Shown here piece by piece: positions 1 through 12,218 of a stretch of DNA of 64,000 bases; positions within the stretch are counted from its first letter, which is position 1; each line of letters opens with the position of its first letter. The notes beneath the pieces were generated by a model, which saw nothing but the letters and a program-made list of their open reading frames with translations, did not search any database and was not told where the DNA came from. This DNA is from Epiperipatus broadwayi (lineage: Eukaryota; Onychophora; Udeonychophora; Euonychophora; Peripatidae): contig JAQFVV010012575.1 in assembly GCA_028023455.1 (NCBI GenBank), positions 988,517-1,052,516 of the forward strand. Direction: 5' to 3'. The translations under genes were made by a program, and so were the position numbers.

Positions 1-1739
1 TTAGTGTGGCTTCAAAATCCTCAAGCCTCCTGCACACTTTTATAATTCTCTCTCTGAGTGTTTCTTCGGTGTTAGCTGTAATGATATTGTTAGCTGTAAT
101 GAGAATATCATCAAAATATGGAATTACCCCCACTATACCATTGAGCAACCTATCAATTTTTGCTTGAAAAATGTTTGGTGCTATGCTGAATCCAAATGGA
201 AAACATTTATATCTGAATAATCCTAAGTGAGTTGTAATTGTTAGAATTTCTGAAGTTTCCTTACATACTGGTATCTGGTGAAAAGCCACCTGGAGATCGA
301 GTTTAGCGAAATGTGATGATTTTTGCAATAATGCTAAAATTTCTTGTGCATTTGGAACAGGGTGTGCACTTTTACAAAGATTTTTATTAACAGTTATTCT
401 ATAGTCTCCACATATTCGTATTTTCCCATCTGGTTTATTAACTATAACAATTGGTGTGGTCCACTCAGAGTCTTCTGTTGAAATTATTATTCCTTTTTGC
501 ATGAGTTCATTTAATGCTTCTTCTATTTTAGTTCTTTGTGCAAATGACACTTTAATTCACTTAGTTTTGGCTTAAATAGGTTTGGGAATTTATTTTGCAT
601 TTCATTTTCAATATTGATTTTTTTTATTACATTTATGGTAATCCCGAGTGGTCTAAACCAATTCTGGCCTATTAATGGATTTACTTGTTTATAGACTATG
701 AATAGGGGTAATTTTCTGTTTTTGAGTTTAATTTTACTTTTACTCTTACCATTTCCAACTATTCCCACCGTATTGCCGTTTACGTCTTTGGCGCTTACAT
801 TGGTTTTTTCCATTTTATGTGCAATGTTTCTTTACACAGTGAGAACTTTCCAATCACCAAGGGACATTAGTGTAACTCCAGAGCCACTGTCAATCTCCAT
901 TTTAACGTATTTCCCTTCGATGAATATTGGCAGTTTGAATTCTGCTTCATTACATTTTAAATTTTTAATGCATGTATTAAATTTTCTTTTGTCTGTATTT
1001 CCTGGTTTTGGTTTATGACAGACTTTCACTAGATGACCTTTTGATCCACAATTTGTGCAGTACTCTTGATTTTTCCTACACTTCCGAGCGATATGTCCCG
1101 GTTTTCCACAGCAGTAACAGTTTGTTTTTTATCATTTACTCTTTGCTGTTTTGACATTTCATTTACCTGTTCAATGGTTTTATGTATTGTTTGGTAATAG
1201 TTTACCAATGGCATGGTATCCAGATATTCTTTAAACTGGTTCATCAAAAACTCATGTGCAATTACTCTTTTAATGGCATCTTTGTAATTTAACTCTGAAT
1301 TGGCTAGTAGTTGTTCACAGAATTTAGTGTCGTATATGCCCCATAATAACTGTTCGAACAGAGTCTCTTCTAGAAATTGTCCATAGACACAATTTTTGCT
1401 AGCTCCCTTAGTGCTATGTCAAATTTTTTGAAGGTTTCAGCCTTCATTTGCCATCGATTTCTAAAATACAGTCTCACAACATGTTTCGACAGGAGAGGGC
1501 AGAAGTGTGCTGTTAATTTTTGAACTATTTCATCATATTGAAAAGTTTCAGGCTCTGCCAGTTCATGTAGATGGTTTGCAATCTCAAGCACTTTTATTCC
1601 GGAAAATCTTAGTAATGTGGCCACCTTTAGGTGGTTTTCCTTGATATTGTTAACAAAATTTTTTTTCCATGTGTTTAACATATAGTGACCAGTTGGTAGG
1701 GTTCTCAACATCAAATTCTTTTGTTAACATTTGGAACAT
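1..1739 (-). pseudogene. Old Ty3/gypsy gag-protease-RT remnant, cut by window edge
   Basis: This is a decayed polyprotein of an LTR retrotransposon, read right to left. A gag start codon lies at 1739, and a frame change follows almost at once in an A-run. The gag core continues in 1370-1714 and 1029-1247. Two CCHC zinc knuckles lie at about 1025-1130 (C-x2-C-x4-H-x4-C twice, with GKPGH and GSKGH cores). A retroviral-type aspartic protease motif (MEIDSGSG) lies in 832-1029, and the protease-RT linker in 523-813. The RT palm is at 1-540, including the YFDD catalytic box near 95-125. An 18-base duplication next to that box (ITANN repeated) adds residues. At least four frame breaks show it is dead. 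It resembles the elements at 4865-13077 in domain order and in linker motifs such as PLIG-NWF, but is clearly more diverged. RNase H and integrase would lie left of the window. Confidence 0.85.
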
Positions 1740-1790
1740 GGTGGCTATTTGTTGTTTACATTTAATGTTTTTTTTGCAGGTTCTGTATTT

Positions 1791-1803
1791 GACTGTGCCA
1801 ATT
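1791..1803 (-). promoter_or_regulatory. Primer-binding-site-like sequence of the old Ty3 element
   Basis: On the minus strand TTGGCACAGTC lies just before the gag start. The same motif sits in the same place in the younger element (9452-9470). It marks where the 5' LTR should end. The adjacent plus-strand TGTTCAAC at 1809 would be the LTR edge, but its other end is not visible. I do not assign the tRNA. Confidence 0.5.
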
Positions 1804-1808
1804 TGGTT

Positions 1809-2130
1809 TGTTCAACTGCCAAGTTTAAACAGTATTTATTCGTCAACCTTAAAATGTCCAACTGGCTCTGAAACAAATTAATGTTCGCTCTACTTCACAA
1901 TTAATATATAGTATTAGCAGATAGTTCTTGGCGTAAACTTTCAATTTAATAATTCCGTATACATATATTTATAACATGCGAGCACATAAGTACGTTAGCA
2001 ACAATGAATACTAGAACAATTTATTGTTGTTTGTTCTAATAATATTACAGTTGATCTTATTTGACAGTAAATATGTGACCAAATGCCTCATTAGTGTATG
2101 TATCCATCATTCTGGGTAGTATCTCACAAC
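1809..2130 (-). repeat. Probable decayed 5' LTR region of the old Ty3 element
   Basis: This A+T-rich stretch lies outside the PBS-like motif, where an LTR is expected. It begins TG on the plus strand. No second LTR copy is in the window, so its extent is inferred from position only. No gene is seen. Confidence 0.3.
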
Positions 2131-4185
2131 TATTATCATCACCTTAGAATCAAGAGCCAAAACAAAATAACAAACAATCACACACATAGGCAATATTAAA
2201 AAATGTATAGTTGAGTAGTAACATTAAAACTACATTCAGATTTTGAACATTATATGTGGTTAACTAATAAGCAATGTCTGACCAAGGAGAACTTTTCCAA
2301 AAATCAAATCTTGCTTTAGCTATCAAAGCAATGCTGTATCATTACCAAGATAATGACATCTCAGAAACCTTTCCAAGATTGGCAAGACTTTATCTAGTCG
2401 ATCAATTTATTTATTATGCACTATGAGGCCAAAATCAACCACTTCTAAAATAACAATGAAGCAAAGCATCAGAACTTGCTCAGAAATAGCAATTTTCTGT
2501 TAATAACTAAAATGTACAATACAATGTATCTAATATAATGTATGTTAAGATGTGACACTTGTATTTCTCTTAATAAAAAGAAGATATCTCCTGTTTCAGG
2601 ATAAGATGCTAATTTTTTTAAAGACTATTATTACTTCCACACAAATAGTCGATTTTTCTCTTTCTACCTTTCTAATTTTTTTTTACCAATTTTTTTACCC
2701 TAGTATTTGCAATCATTTAAGTTAATCAAGGCTTGATCATTATCATGTGACTTTTACCTATTTAGTTCAGTGCATTAATTGTAACATTGAAGTTGTGTAT
2801 TTCCACAACAATATCTTTTAATTACATCAGCAAAAAACTCTGACTCTGATATTCCTCTTTATAATTTTTAATCGTGATTATAGATTTAAGAATCTGAAAA
2901 TACTTAATTGTAATTTTGCTCAAAGCTGGATACTGGAGCAAGATTTAAGACAGAGGTTTTGGCAAATGATGTTGGCAAATGGTTGTCACCATCAATATCA
3001 TTTTTAACTATTATTGATCTACTACAGAATTAAGTTCTCTCCAAATTTAATTCAATTTCTTCTATCTCTAGTCACTCTGTTCCACATCACACCAGAAAAC
3101 TTTCTAACTTCATCTACCCATCTCATTTGTGGTCTTTTTGTAACTCATGGGATCTGGTTTAAGACTTTAAGTATACATCTACTAACATCTCTTCTAACAA
3201 CCTATATTGACATTTGTGTCTCTTAATTCTTTCAATGATGATGTCATTAACACCTGTTTTTTTCTCACCCATGTATTTTGATGGTGATCCTTTTTTGTTA
3301 CTTTTAATATACATCTCTCCATATCTCAATAAGTGGTCTGAAATCTCTGCATTGCCTTTTTATTAAGTGCCCAAAATTTAAATTCATAAATAGAACTGGT
3401 AAGGCATGTTTATTAAAATCTTTTTAACATATTTGCATATTTGCTTTTAATATTAGATTATTTCTATGACATTTAATTTATAGACTGATTTAATCTATAT
3501 TAATAAAGTAATCAAGATATTTGTAGTTGTTAACTTCTCATTCATTATTATTAATCTTGAATTTTTTTCTGCTGAGAAAAATCATTCAACATTACTTTAG
3601 TTGGTACCAATGTTTTTGGCTACTTATACTTTTTCTTCAGCCGAATCTTTAAACACTGCTTTCCCATGAAGAAAGAAACCAGGATGACTAATCGAAAAAT
3701 TTAAGATTCTTTGGATTTGGAAAATGGTATTTATCATAGTAGTATAATGACAACTAATTTATAAATTTAATGTGTAATCTAAAATGTCTCCTTATTTTTC
3801 TTTGACAAGATTTTACTCCAAACTTTTAGTATTATTTGTATTTTCAATTTCATATATGGTTTTGAAAAAATAAAAGGTGGCAGAGGGAGGGAAAAATGGA
3901 AAAGAGGAAAAATATAGTCAATTTTAAGTTTTGAAGGTTGATTTTCATTTCTCATGATAATATTTTGCTAATATTGAATTACAAATTAATTTAATTCTAA
4001 TTTCAAATAGTTTCTTTTTATTATTTGTAATTGACAGGTTTGTTTGGAAATTTTTATTCTTATTATTTTTAAAATTTTGCAATTTCTTCTTCAGTTTTGA
4101 AAAAGTAAAGGGAAATCCAAAATTATAGCCACTTGTAATTGTTGATGTTGTCTTTTATATAAATGATAATACTAAAGACCAAAAA
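2131..4185 (+). repeat. Low-copy direct repeat, left copy (pair with 55398-57203)
   Basis: The order and wording of sequence here are repeated in the same orientation at 55398-57203. Both start near TAGAATCAAGAG and end near ACTAAAGACCAAAAATATTG. This copy keeps about 290 bp (about 2915-3205) that the right copy lacks. The repeat carries an RTE LINE 3' fragment on the minus strand. Outside that fragment I see no coding sequence. Confidence 0.8.
3018..3690 (-). pseudogene. RTE-type LINE 3' fragment (end of ORF2)
   Basis: Read on the minus strand, this matches the last part of the RTE LINE at 59981-63001, in order. First comes the segment around KVMxN, then the FNK-LPVL segment, then W-RKKTGV-DIIERIKR. 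It finishes with the C-terminal tail (RW-DE, then a W near the end) at about 3020-3130. Many stops and frame changes are present, so it is a dead fragment. It also makes the open stretch on the plus strand at 3014-3226 a shadow. Confidence 0.8.
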
Positions 4186-4720
4186 TATTGTTAATTCTAA
4201 TCACTAAAAATTACAAATAAAATAATCCAAATAAAAAGGAATTGGCTAGCTTTGAAACAACAATAACCAATTAAAAAAAGATTAAAGTGAAATTTATTTC
4301 TTTGACTTTTTACTGCTCAGTAATTGGCAAAAAATATGGTCAATTGTAAGTTTTTGAGGTTGATTTCTCATCATAGCAACTATCTGATATTGTCTTACAA
4401 ACTAATTTATGCCTAATTTCAAAAAACTTTTTATTTGTACTTTACATATTTGTTTGGAATTTTTATTCTTATTATTTTTAAAATGTTGCAATATCCTATT
4501 TGTTTAAAAAAAGAAGAAGGGAGGAAGAGATGGGAAGTGCTGGGGTCATCTTCAATGAAAACAATACTGCTAAAGACCTACAAAATTGATATCTCTATTT
4601 GATTTACATTACAAACCATACTCAAAAATGAATTGACTGACCCAACAACAAATTAAAAGAAACTTAAAGTGAAACATTTATTTGGATTCCTATTACTTGG
4701 TAGTTGTTTTTGTTTTACTT
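3904..4720 (+). repeat. Two degenerate tandem copies of a ~425-bp unit
   Basis: Landmarks recur in the same order about 425 bp apart. These are TATGGTCAATT/TATAGTCAATT, GAGGTTGATTT, GGAATTTTTATTCTTATT, ACTAAAGACC/GCTAAAGACC and TTAAAGTGAAA. The first unit is shared with the 55.4-57.2 kb repeat; the second is found only here. It is non-coding. Confidence 0.6.
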
Positions 4721-4864
4721 TACAAAAATACAAAGACATTGTTGCGTCATATGGACTAAATAATTTGCCAGCATGGATGGACCATTCAAATCAATGTGCT
4801 ATAAACTCCTCTTAGCTTTCTTTTCTCTATCATAGATGAATTGAGATTAAATAAAGAATAACAT

Positions 4865-5539
4865 TGTGATGTACTTGATTTAATGTTACTTACGAGAAAT
4901 AAAAAAATACACCTAATTCAAGTAACTCTTACTCTCTTGCATGAAATTAAGACATCCCACTTAACAGATACAAGATTTTATTAGTATAAAAGTTAACAAG
5001 CATTTATAAAAGGATTATCAGTTGTTTACTAGCACCTGTAAGGCTTACAAAAATAATAATAAGACAGGTATACCCTAGGTCGGTCTTTAGTACCTTCAGA
5101 TCCAAATATCTAATTCTCCTCCCATCATTGGTCCTGTTCCGAAATTCCCACTACACACAAGTCTTTCAGAAAAACAGGACTGATGCTGACTTGACTTTTT
5201 CCTGCTAGATTGTATCTACTTTTTGTTCTATTGTTTATTTCTTATCAATTTTATTTGCAAAAGTATCCTGGGATTGTTTCTGAACTAATTAATTAAATTG
5301 TTCTTTACATTTTTAATCCTTCATTTAATTAATTAATTATTCGGATCTTCATCTTGTTTTACACCTTGCTTTTTACAATATATATATATATATAAAAACC
5401 CCATTTGTAATTTTTAATTTTTGTTTTTATTAAATCAACTCATTTACTTTCATATGTAATTATTTAACACTTTTAACTTCTGGAGTACACACAGTTTCAC
5501 ATGTATTTTTCTTAATATTAATTGTACTACAACATAACA
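4865..5539 (-). repeat. LTR of element I (3' LTR)
   Basis: It is near-identical to 9472-10154. It has TG...CA ends, and internal (TA)n near 5375-5395 and TTAATTAATTAATTA-rich blocks vary between copies. The five bases outside (AACAT) are a candidate target duplication that cannot be checked, because the far end of the array is lost. Confidence 0.88.
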
Positions 5540-5562
5540 ATTCCTCCCCACTCCAGAAGTTA
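5540..5562 (-). promoter_or_regulatory. Polypurine tract of element I
   Basis: On the minus strand CTGGAGTGGGGAGGAAT abuts the LTR start (TGTTATG). This is the expected site for plus-strand priming. An identical tract lies at 10155-10177. Confidence 0.7.
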
Positions 5563-5575
5563 TGGTTTATCCATC

Positions 5576-7021
5576 TTATACATATTCTTTTAAGTACAAA
5601 GGTCTTCTTTTACATCGTATTGGTCTGGTCTGTATTTTATCTTCTTCTACCGCATCTTCTTGGATGTCAGTCAGTAGCATCTGTTTATCTAAATTCTTTT
5701 TATTTGCATGTTGAAACTGCTGGAACATATCTAGTTGTATGTCATCTTCACTTTTACGAATATGATTTTTGTGATGCTTATATATAATTCTGTTTTCATC
5801 TTTAATATCATAAATTTGCTTTGATCGCGCCCGTTCAATTTTTCCATTAACCCATTGTTTACGTAGTATATCTCTGAATATTACCATGTCTCCAATGTTA
5901 AAGTTTTTCACTGGGTCTTGATTATATTTATATATATGTGTATCAGGTCACAAAAAATCTAAATTAGTTTGTATTTTCTGACCGAATAACATTTCAGCTG
6001 GCGATTTTCCAATCGTTGTTGATGGAGTTATATGTTGATACATCATGAATTCCTGTAAGATGTTTTTCATATCCATATTTTTGTTTTTTTTAAAATATTT
6101 CTTCACTTGCCCTACCGCGTTTCCCGCCAAACCATTTGATTCAGGGTGGTAAGGGGGTGTAAATACATGTTTGATGTCCCATTTCCCAAATTGTATTTTT
6201 AGTTCTTCACTCACAAATCCAGTTCCATTGTCAGAGATGGTTACTTGTGGAAATCCATGTATATAAAATATGTCTGTTAAACATTTTATTGTTTTGTTTG
6301 CACTCGTATTTTTAACCTCGTGACATTCTATCCATTTAGAGAAAGCATCGATTAAAATTAAATAATTTCTTCCCTCTATTGGACCCGCATGGTCTATATG
6401 CAGTCTTTGCCATGGATATATTGGTTTAGGCCAAGAAGAATATTGTTTATTCAGCAGATCTATTTCAGACTTACATTTATCACATTTTTTAATATACTTT
6501 TCAATATCATTACTTATCTGCAGCCACCAAACATAACTCCGAGCTAGAGCTTTAGCTCGCACAATGCCTGGGTGCCCCTGATGCAAAAGTTCTAGAACTT
6601 TCATTCTCCCTATAGGAGGTATAACTACTCTGTCTCCCATATTGATACACCCTTTACAGACTGACAATTGGTCTCTATTGACCCAAAACCCCATTGCTAA
6701 ATTTTCAGGTTTTTTATTAGGCCAACCTTTGCTTATCCATTTCTTAAGCAACGCATACCCGTAATTTTCATTTGTCCATGTCTGAACTACTTTACTATTT
6801 ATGACTTGTGATTTCATATTGTCAATATGATTAACTTCCACATCAGTTTCATAGTTGTCATTATTTCCGGGCATTCTAGATAGAGCGTCCGCATGAGAAA
6901 TTATCTTTCCTTTTTGATATTTTAGATTAAAATCGTAAGCAGTAAGTGTATTAGTCCATCTGAGCATGCATGGACTTAAATGCTCTGGCATCGGATGATC
7001 TTTTCCTATAATCCCTAGCAA
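5576..7021 (-). pseudogene. Element I integrase region
   Basis: The C-terminal half of Pol is read right to left. It comprises the end of RNase H, the HHCC zinc-binding module (HQGHPG...CDKC near 6480-6590), the integrase core and a basic C-terminal tail (5576-5911). The core Asp residues are visible in HIDHAGP and ISDNGT. The third catalytic acid is missing: the codon at 6122-6124 reads Gly (NGLAGN) where element II has Glu (NGLVEN). A TGA at about 5946-5948 splits the frame, where element II reads through (Gln). A second TGA at 7052-7054 separates this part from RNase H and is shared with element II. The product would be an inactive integrase. Confidence 0.88.
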
Positions 7022-7054
7022 AGGTTTGTGATCTGTTACTAATTCAAATTTTCA

Positions 7055-7600
7055 TCCATAAATAAACTGGTGAAATTTTTTCACAGAAAACATAACTGCC
7101 AAAGCTTCTTTGTCCAGCTGACTATAATTTTTTTTCAGTTTTAGACAAAGTTCAAGAAGCGTAAGCTACAGGACGTTCATGACTGTCTATTTGATGCGCT
7201 AAAACTGCTCTGATTCTGTATTGTGCTGCATCTGTAGTAATAGTGATGTCTTTGTCGCTATCAAAATGCACTAATAAGCTACTAGAGGTTAACAATTCCT
7301 TAACTGCTTTAAACACTTTTTCATGTTTGGTATTCCAAATCCATTTCTGATCTTTGCATAGCAGTTCGTATAGAGGAATTGTGACCATCGCTTTGTTCTT
7401 TAGAAAATGTTTGAAAAAATTAATCAAACCTAAAAAAGCTTGATGTTGCTTGACATTTATTGGGCTTGGAACATCTTTGACTGCCCTAATTTTATCAGTT
7501 AATGGACTTTTCTTTTTTTCCGAAATAAGATGGCCTAAAAACTTTAATTCTTCAGTTTCCCAAATGCCTTTTTTAACATTTAATTTTACCCCTGCATTAT
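7055..7600 (-). pseudogene. Element I RT thumb and RNase H region
   Basis: This joins the RT palm to integrase in the polyprotein. It holds the thumb (LGLINFFKHF), the connection (WIWNTKHEKVFKAVKELL) and the RNase H start TTDAAQYRIRAVLAH. Two Gly positions of the usual TDAS-x-GIGAVL pattern are Arg here. The frame enters by a shift near 7601-7640, also present in element II. It meets a TGA at 7152-7154, where the family consensus has Arg (YAS-R-TLSK), and element II has the same TGA. Element I has an extra A at about 7130, a private frameshift. Confidence 0.82.
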
Positions 7601-9376
7601 TTAGGTTCTCGCATACTTCCGAATTTTGCTTCTTAATTTTTCCGGTGATGTCGCAGCAATCAAAATATCGTCATAATATGGCATCACTCCTTCCAAGCCT
7701 TGTAATATTGAATTTATTTTTGCTTGAAATATGTTTGGAGCTGATGTAATTCCAAAAGGGAAATGATTACATTTGAATAATCCAAAAGGGGTCGTAATTG
7801 CCAATAACTGAGCTGTATCATCCGTAACTTTTAGTTGGTGATATGCCGAATTTAAATCTAATTTCGCAAAATGTTTTGCTTTAGTTAGATTACTGAGAAT
7901 CTCAGGTACATTCGGCACTGGGTAAGCTCCTTTATTAAGATACTTATTTACTGTTGTTCTATAATCTCCACACAGCCTAATTTTTCCATCTGGTTTTGTT
8001 AACACAACAATCGGCATGGCCCAATCCGCCTCCTCGATTGGGGATAACACGTCTTTTTTAACTAATGCTTCTATTTTTTCCTCTACTAACTGCCTTTGGG
8101 CAAATTGTATTTTTCTCGGTTTACAAATAATCGGTTTAGCATTTTCATTTAAGTGCAAGCCAATGGGCTTTGATTTTATCAAATCTAAATTTTCAGTAAA
8201 TAAATTCGGATATAACTCTATCATTTCATTTTCAACCGAGACCTTTTTAACTATACTAATTTTAATGCCTAAGTCTTTAAACCAGTTTTTTCCTATTAAT
8301 GGAATAATATCTTTATCTACTATATATATAGGTAATTTGTAGTTTTTATTTTTAAAACCAACTATTACTTTGGATTTCCCAATTAACTTGATCGGGTTCC
8401 CGTTTACATCTCTAATGTTAATGTTAGCTTTTTGTATTTTAATCTGAGGGCTATGTGTGGATATTTCCTTCCACTTTTTCATAGATGTTAAAGAAATTCC
8501 TGAGCCACTATCTATTTCCATTTGTACTCTTTTATTACTTAACTTAATCTCTAGCATTAATTGATCCTGCTCATTTTTTAAGATATTTCTTTTTATTACT
8601 GTTTCCCACTGTTTGTGATCTCTACCATAATCAGGTTTTTGTTTAGGTTTTTTGCACACTGCTGCTAAATGCCCTTTGCCCCCACAGTTGTAACATTTTT
8701 TGTTCCTCCATTTGCAGCTTTTAGACAAATGATCTACTTTTCCACAACAAAAACATTTTATTTCGAAATTTTTCCCTTCTTTAGTACAATCATTATACTT
8801 TCTCTCTATTTTAAATATATTATTCCTAGAGTTTTCCTCCGTTCTATTTGAAAAAGCTAAAGCTTGTTCTACCACTGATTCGTATACTATTTCCTTTTGA
8901 ATAGCACCTTCATATGTTATCTGAGTTTCAATTAATAACGATTGATGCAATTTATCATCCTTCATTCCCCATAATAACTGATCAATAAGAATTTGTTTCA
9001 CAAAGTCACCATATTCACAATTCTTTGCTAATTGGCATAGAACAATATCATATTCTCTAATCAATTCAAGTTTGTCTTGTTTGTGGTTCCTCAATTTTAA
9101 TCTAGCTAAACACTTCAATGGTCTTGGGCTAAAATAATCTGTTAGTCTTTGAACCAGTTCATCGTAGTTACTACTATCTGTAACTTGACCATTATACAAT
9201 TTGGTTACTATTTCAATAACTTTTCTACCTGACAAACATAATAACGCTGCTACTTTCCTGTCAATTTCAATAATATTATTTAACTTAAAATAATTTTGCA
9301 ATTGAAGCACATAAAAGGGCCATTCGTGTGGATTATCTATCCCAAATTCCGATATATTATCTTGTCCTATTGACAT
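7601..9376 (-). pseudogene. Element I fused gag-protease-RT frame (591 codons open)
   Basis: A single open frame starts with the ATG at 9376, about 75 bp inside the PBS-like site. Gag spans about residues 1-200. Two CCHC knuckles follow (C208, C211, H216, C221; and C228, C231, H236, C241). The protease has DSG at 289-291. The RT palm has the LCGDYR motif, KLDLNSAYHQ (catalytic D507), FPFGITSAP and YYDD at 567-570. Gag and Pol are fused with no gag/pol shift site. The frame ends early at residue 591, when a frameshift in the RT thumb takes it out of register; the same shift is in element II. Up to that point all RT catalytic residues are present, so this is the best preserved RT palm of the gypsy copies. 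Confidence 0.9.
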
Positions 9377-9451
9377 TTTAATTCTTTACAACTCACAAAC
9401 TTCTGAATTACTGTTCGGTGTACTTTTTTCATAAAGCTTGAAAACAGGTTT

Positions 9452-9471
9452 TCTCCTGACTGTGCCAAAAT
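9452..9471 (-). promoter_or_regulatory. Primer-binding site of element I
   Basis: On the minus strand TTTTGGCACAGTCAGGAG lies two or three bases inside the LTR end (GATCACA). The same TTGGCACAGTC core is found in the old element at 1791-1803. The matching tRNA 3' end was not identified. Confidence 0.6.
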
Positions 9472-10154
9472 TGTGATCTACTTGACTTAATGTTACTTAC
9501 GAGAAATAAACAAATACACCTAATTCAAGTAACTATTACTCTCTTGCATGAAATTAAGACATCCCACTTAACAGATACAAGATTTTATTAGTATGAAAGT
9601 TAACAAGCATTTATAAACAGGATTATCAGTCATTTACTAGCACCTGTAAGACTTACAACAATAATAATAAGACAGGTATAGTCTGTATAATTACCCTAGG
9701 TCGGTCTTCTTCAGACCCAAATATCTGGTTCTCCTCCCATCGTTGGTCCTGTACCGAAATTCCCGCTACACACAAGTCTTTCAGAAAAACAGGACTGATG
9801 CTGACTTGACTTTTCCCCACTAGATTGTATCTACTTTTTGTTCTATAGTTTATTCCTTATCAATTTTATTCACAAAAGTATTCTGGGATTATTTCTGAAC
9901 TAATTAATTAAATTGTTCTTTACATTTTTAATCCTTCATTTAATTAATTATTTATTCGAATCTTCATCTTGTTTTACACCTTGCTTTTTACAATATATAT
10001 ATATATATATAAAAACCATTTGTAATTTTTAATTTTTGTTTTTATTAAATCAACTCATTTACTTTCACATGTAATTATTTAACACTTTTAACTTCTGGAG
10101 TACACACAGTTTCACATGTATTTTTCTTAATATTAATTGTACTACAACATAACA
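9472..10154 (-). repeat. Shared LTR (5' LTR of element I, 3' LTR of element II)
   Basis: It reads TGTGAT...CATAACA, 683 bp. It is followed on the left by the PBS and gag of element I. On the right come the polypurine tract and integrase end of element II. One LTR thus serves two internal regions, the signature of a tandem array made by recombination between LTRs. Confidence 0.9.
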
Positions 10155-10190
10155 ATTCCTCCCCACTCCAGAAGTTATGGTTTATCCATC

Positions 10191-11780
10191 TTATACATAT
10201 TCTTTTAAGTACAAAGGTCTTATTTTACATTGTATTGGTCTGGTCTGTATTTTATCTTCTTCTACCACATCTTCTTGGATGTCAGTCAGTAGCATCTGTT
10301 TATCTAAATTCTTTTTATTTGCATGTTGAAACTGCTGGAACATATCTAGTTGTATGTCATCTTCACTTTTACGAATATGATTTTTGTGATGCTTATATAT
10401 AATTCTGTTTTCATCTTTAATATCATAAATTTGCTTTGATCGCGCCCGTTCAATTTTTCCATTAACCCATTGTTTACGTAGTATATCTCTGAATATTACC
10501 ATGTCTCCAATGTTAAAGTTTTTCACTGGGTCTTGATTATATTTATATATATGTGTATCAGGTTGCAAAAAATCTAAATTAGTTCGTATTTTCTGACCGA
10601 ATAACATTTCAGCTGGCGATTTTCCAATCGTTGTTGATGGAGTTATATGTTGATACATCATGAATTCCTGTAAGATGTTTTTCATATCCATATTTTTGTT
10701 TTTTTTTAAATATTTCTTCACTTGCCCTACCGTATTTTCCACCAAACCATTTGATTCAGGGTGGTAAGGGGGTGTAAATACATGTTTGATGTCCCATTTC
10801 CCAAATTGTATTTTTAGTTCTTCACTCACATATCCAGTTCCGTTGTCAGAGATGGTTACTTGTGGAAATCCATGTATATAAAATATGTCTGTTAAACATT
10901 TTATTGTTTTGTTTGCACTCATATTTTTAACCTTGTGACATTCTATCCATTTAAAGAAAGCATCGATTAAAATTAAGTAATTTCTTCCCTCTATTGGACC
11001 CGCATGGTCTATATGCAGTCTTTGCCATGGATATATTGGTTTAGGCCAAGAAGAATATTGTTTATTCAGCAGAGCTATTTCAGACTTACATTTATCACAT
11101 TTTTTAATATACTTTTCAATATCATTACTTATCTGCAGCCACCAAACATAACTCCGAGCTAGAGCTTTAGCTCGCACAATGCCTGGGTGCCCCTGATGCA
11201 AAAGTTCTAGAACTTTCATTCTCCCTATAGGAGGTATAACTACTCTGTCTCCCATATTGATACACCCTTTACAGACTGACAATTGGTCTCTATTGACCCA
11301 AAACCCCATTGCTAAATTTTCAGGTTTTTTATTAGGCCAACCTTTGCTTATCCATTTCTTAAGCAACGCATACCCGTAATTTTCATTTGTCCATGTCTGA
11401 ACTACTTTACTATTTATGACTTGTGATTTCATATTGTAAATATGATTAACTTCCACATCAGTTTCATAGTTGTCATTATTTCCGGGCATTCCACATCAGT
11501 CCACATCAGTTTCATAGTTGTCATTCCTTTTTGATATTTTAGATTAAAATCGTAAGCAGTAAGTGTATTAGCCCATCTGAGCATGCATGGACTTAAATGT
11601 TCTGGCATCAGATGATCTTTTCCTATAATCCCTAGCAAAGGTTTGTGATCTGTTACTAATTCAAATTTTCATCCATAAATAAACTGGTGAAATTTTTTCA
11701 CAGAAAACATAACTGCCAAAGCTTCTTTGTCCAGCTGACTATAATTTTTTTCAGCTTTAGACAAAGTTCAAGAAGCGTAA
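10191..11780 (-). pseudogene. Element II RNase H end and integrase
   Basis: The integrase frame 10191-11489 is open for 432 codons. It holds the HHCC module, HIDHAGP, ISDNGT and an intact catalytic Glu (NGLVEN, codon 10737-10739), plus the full C-terminal tail. All three core acids are kept, unlike element I. Upstream the frame is broken. At about 11488-11526 about 33 bp of element I sequence is missing and a CCACATCAGT-containing segment is duplicated. TGA codons at 11669-11671 and 11768-11770 match those in element I. Confidence 0.88.
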
Positions 11781-12218
11781 GCTACAGGACGACGTTCATG
11801 ACTGTCTATTTGATGCGCTAAAACTGCTCCGATTCTGTATTGTGCTGCATCTGTAGTAATAGTGATGTCTTTGTCACTATCAAAATGCACTAATAAGCTA
11901 CTAGAGGTTAACAATTCCTTAACTGCTTTAAACACTTTTTTATGTTTGGTATTCCAAATCCATTTCTGATCTTTTCATAGCAGTTCGTATAGAGGAATTG
12001 CGACCATCGCTTTGTTCTTTAGAAAAGGTTTGAAAAAATTAATCAAACCTAGGAAAGCTTGATGTTGCTTGACATTTATTGGGCTTAAAACATCTTTGAC
12101 TGCCCTATTTTATCAGTTAATGGACTTTTCTTTTTTTCCGAAATAAGATGGCCTAAAAACTTTAATTCTTCAGTTTCCCAAACGCCTTTTTTAACATTTA
12201 ATTTTACCCCTGCGTTAT

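Larger units (their letters stand above)
4865..10154 (-). mobile_element. Ty3/gypsy LTR retrotransposon, element I (complete, defective)
   Basis: This element has LTRs at both ends: 4865-5539 (675 bp) and 9472-10154 (683 bp). Each reads TGTGAT...CATAACA on the plus strand, so both have TG/CA ends. On the minus strand the order is LTR, PBS-like TTGGCACAGTC, fused gag-protease-RT-RNase H-integrase, a purine tract and LTR. There is no env-like frame. Domain order RT-RNase H-integrase places it in Ty3/gypsy (Metaviridae). The LTRs differ at several sites and by small indels (for example near 5078-5100 against 9680-9710), so insertion is not recent. The right LTR is shared with element II. Confidence 0.92.

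Noticed and set aside
7052-11770. In-frame TGA codons at conserved Arg positions, suggesting a recoded UGA
   Set aside because: The codons lie in clearly dead elements with frameshifts, are explained by CpG transition, and TGA also ends frames normally elsewhere in the window (for example the RTE ORF end at 63001).
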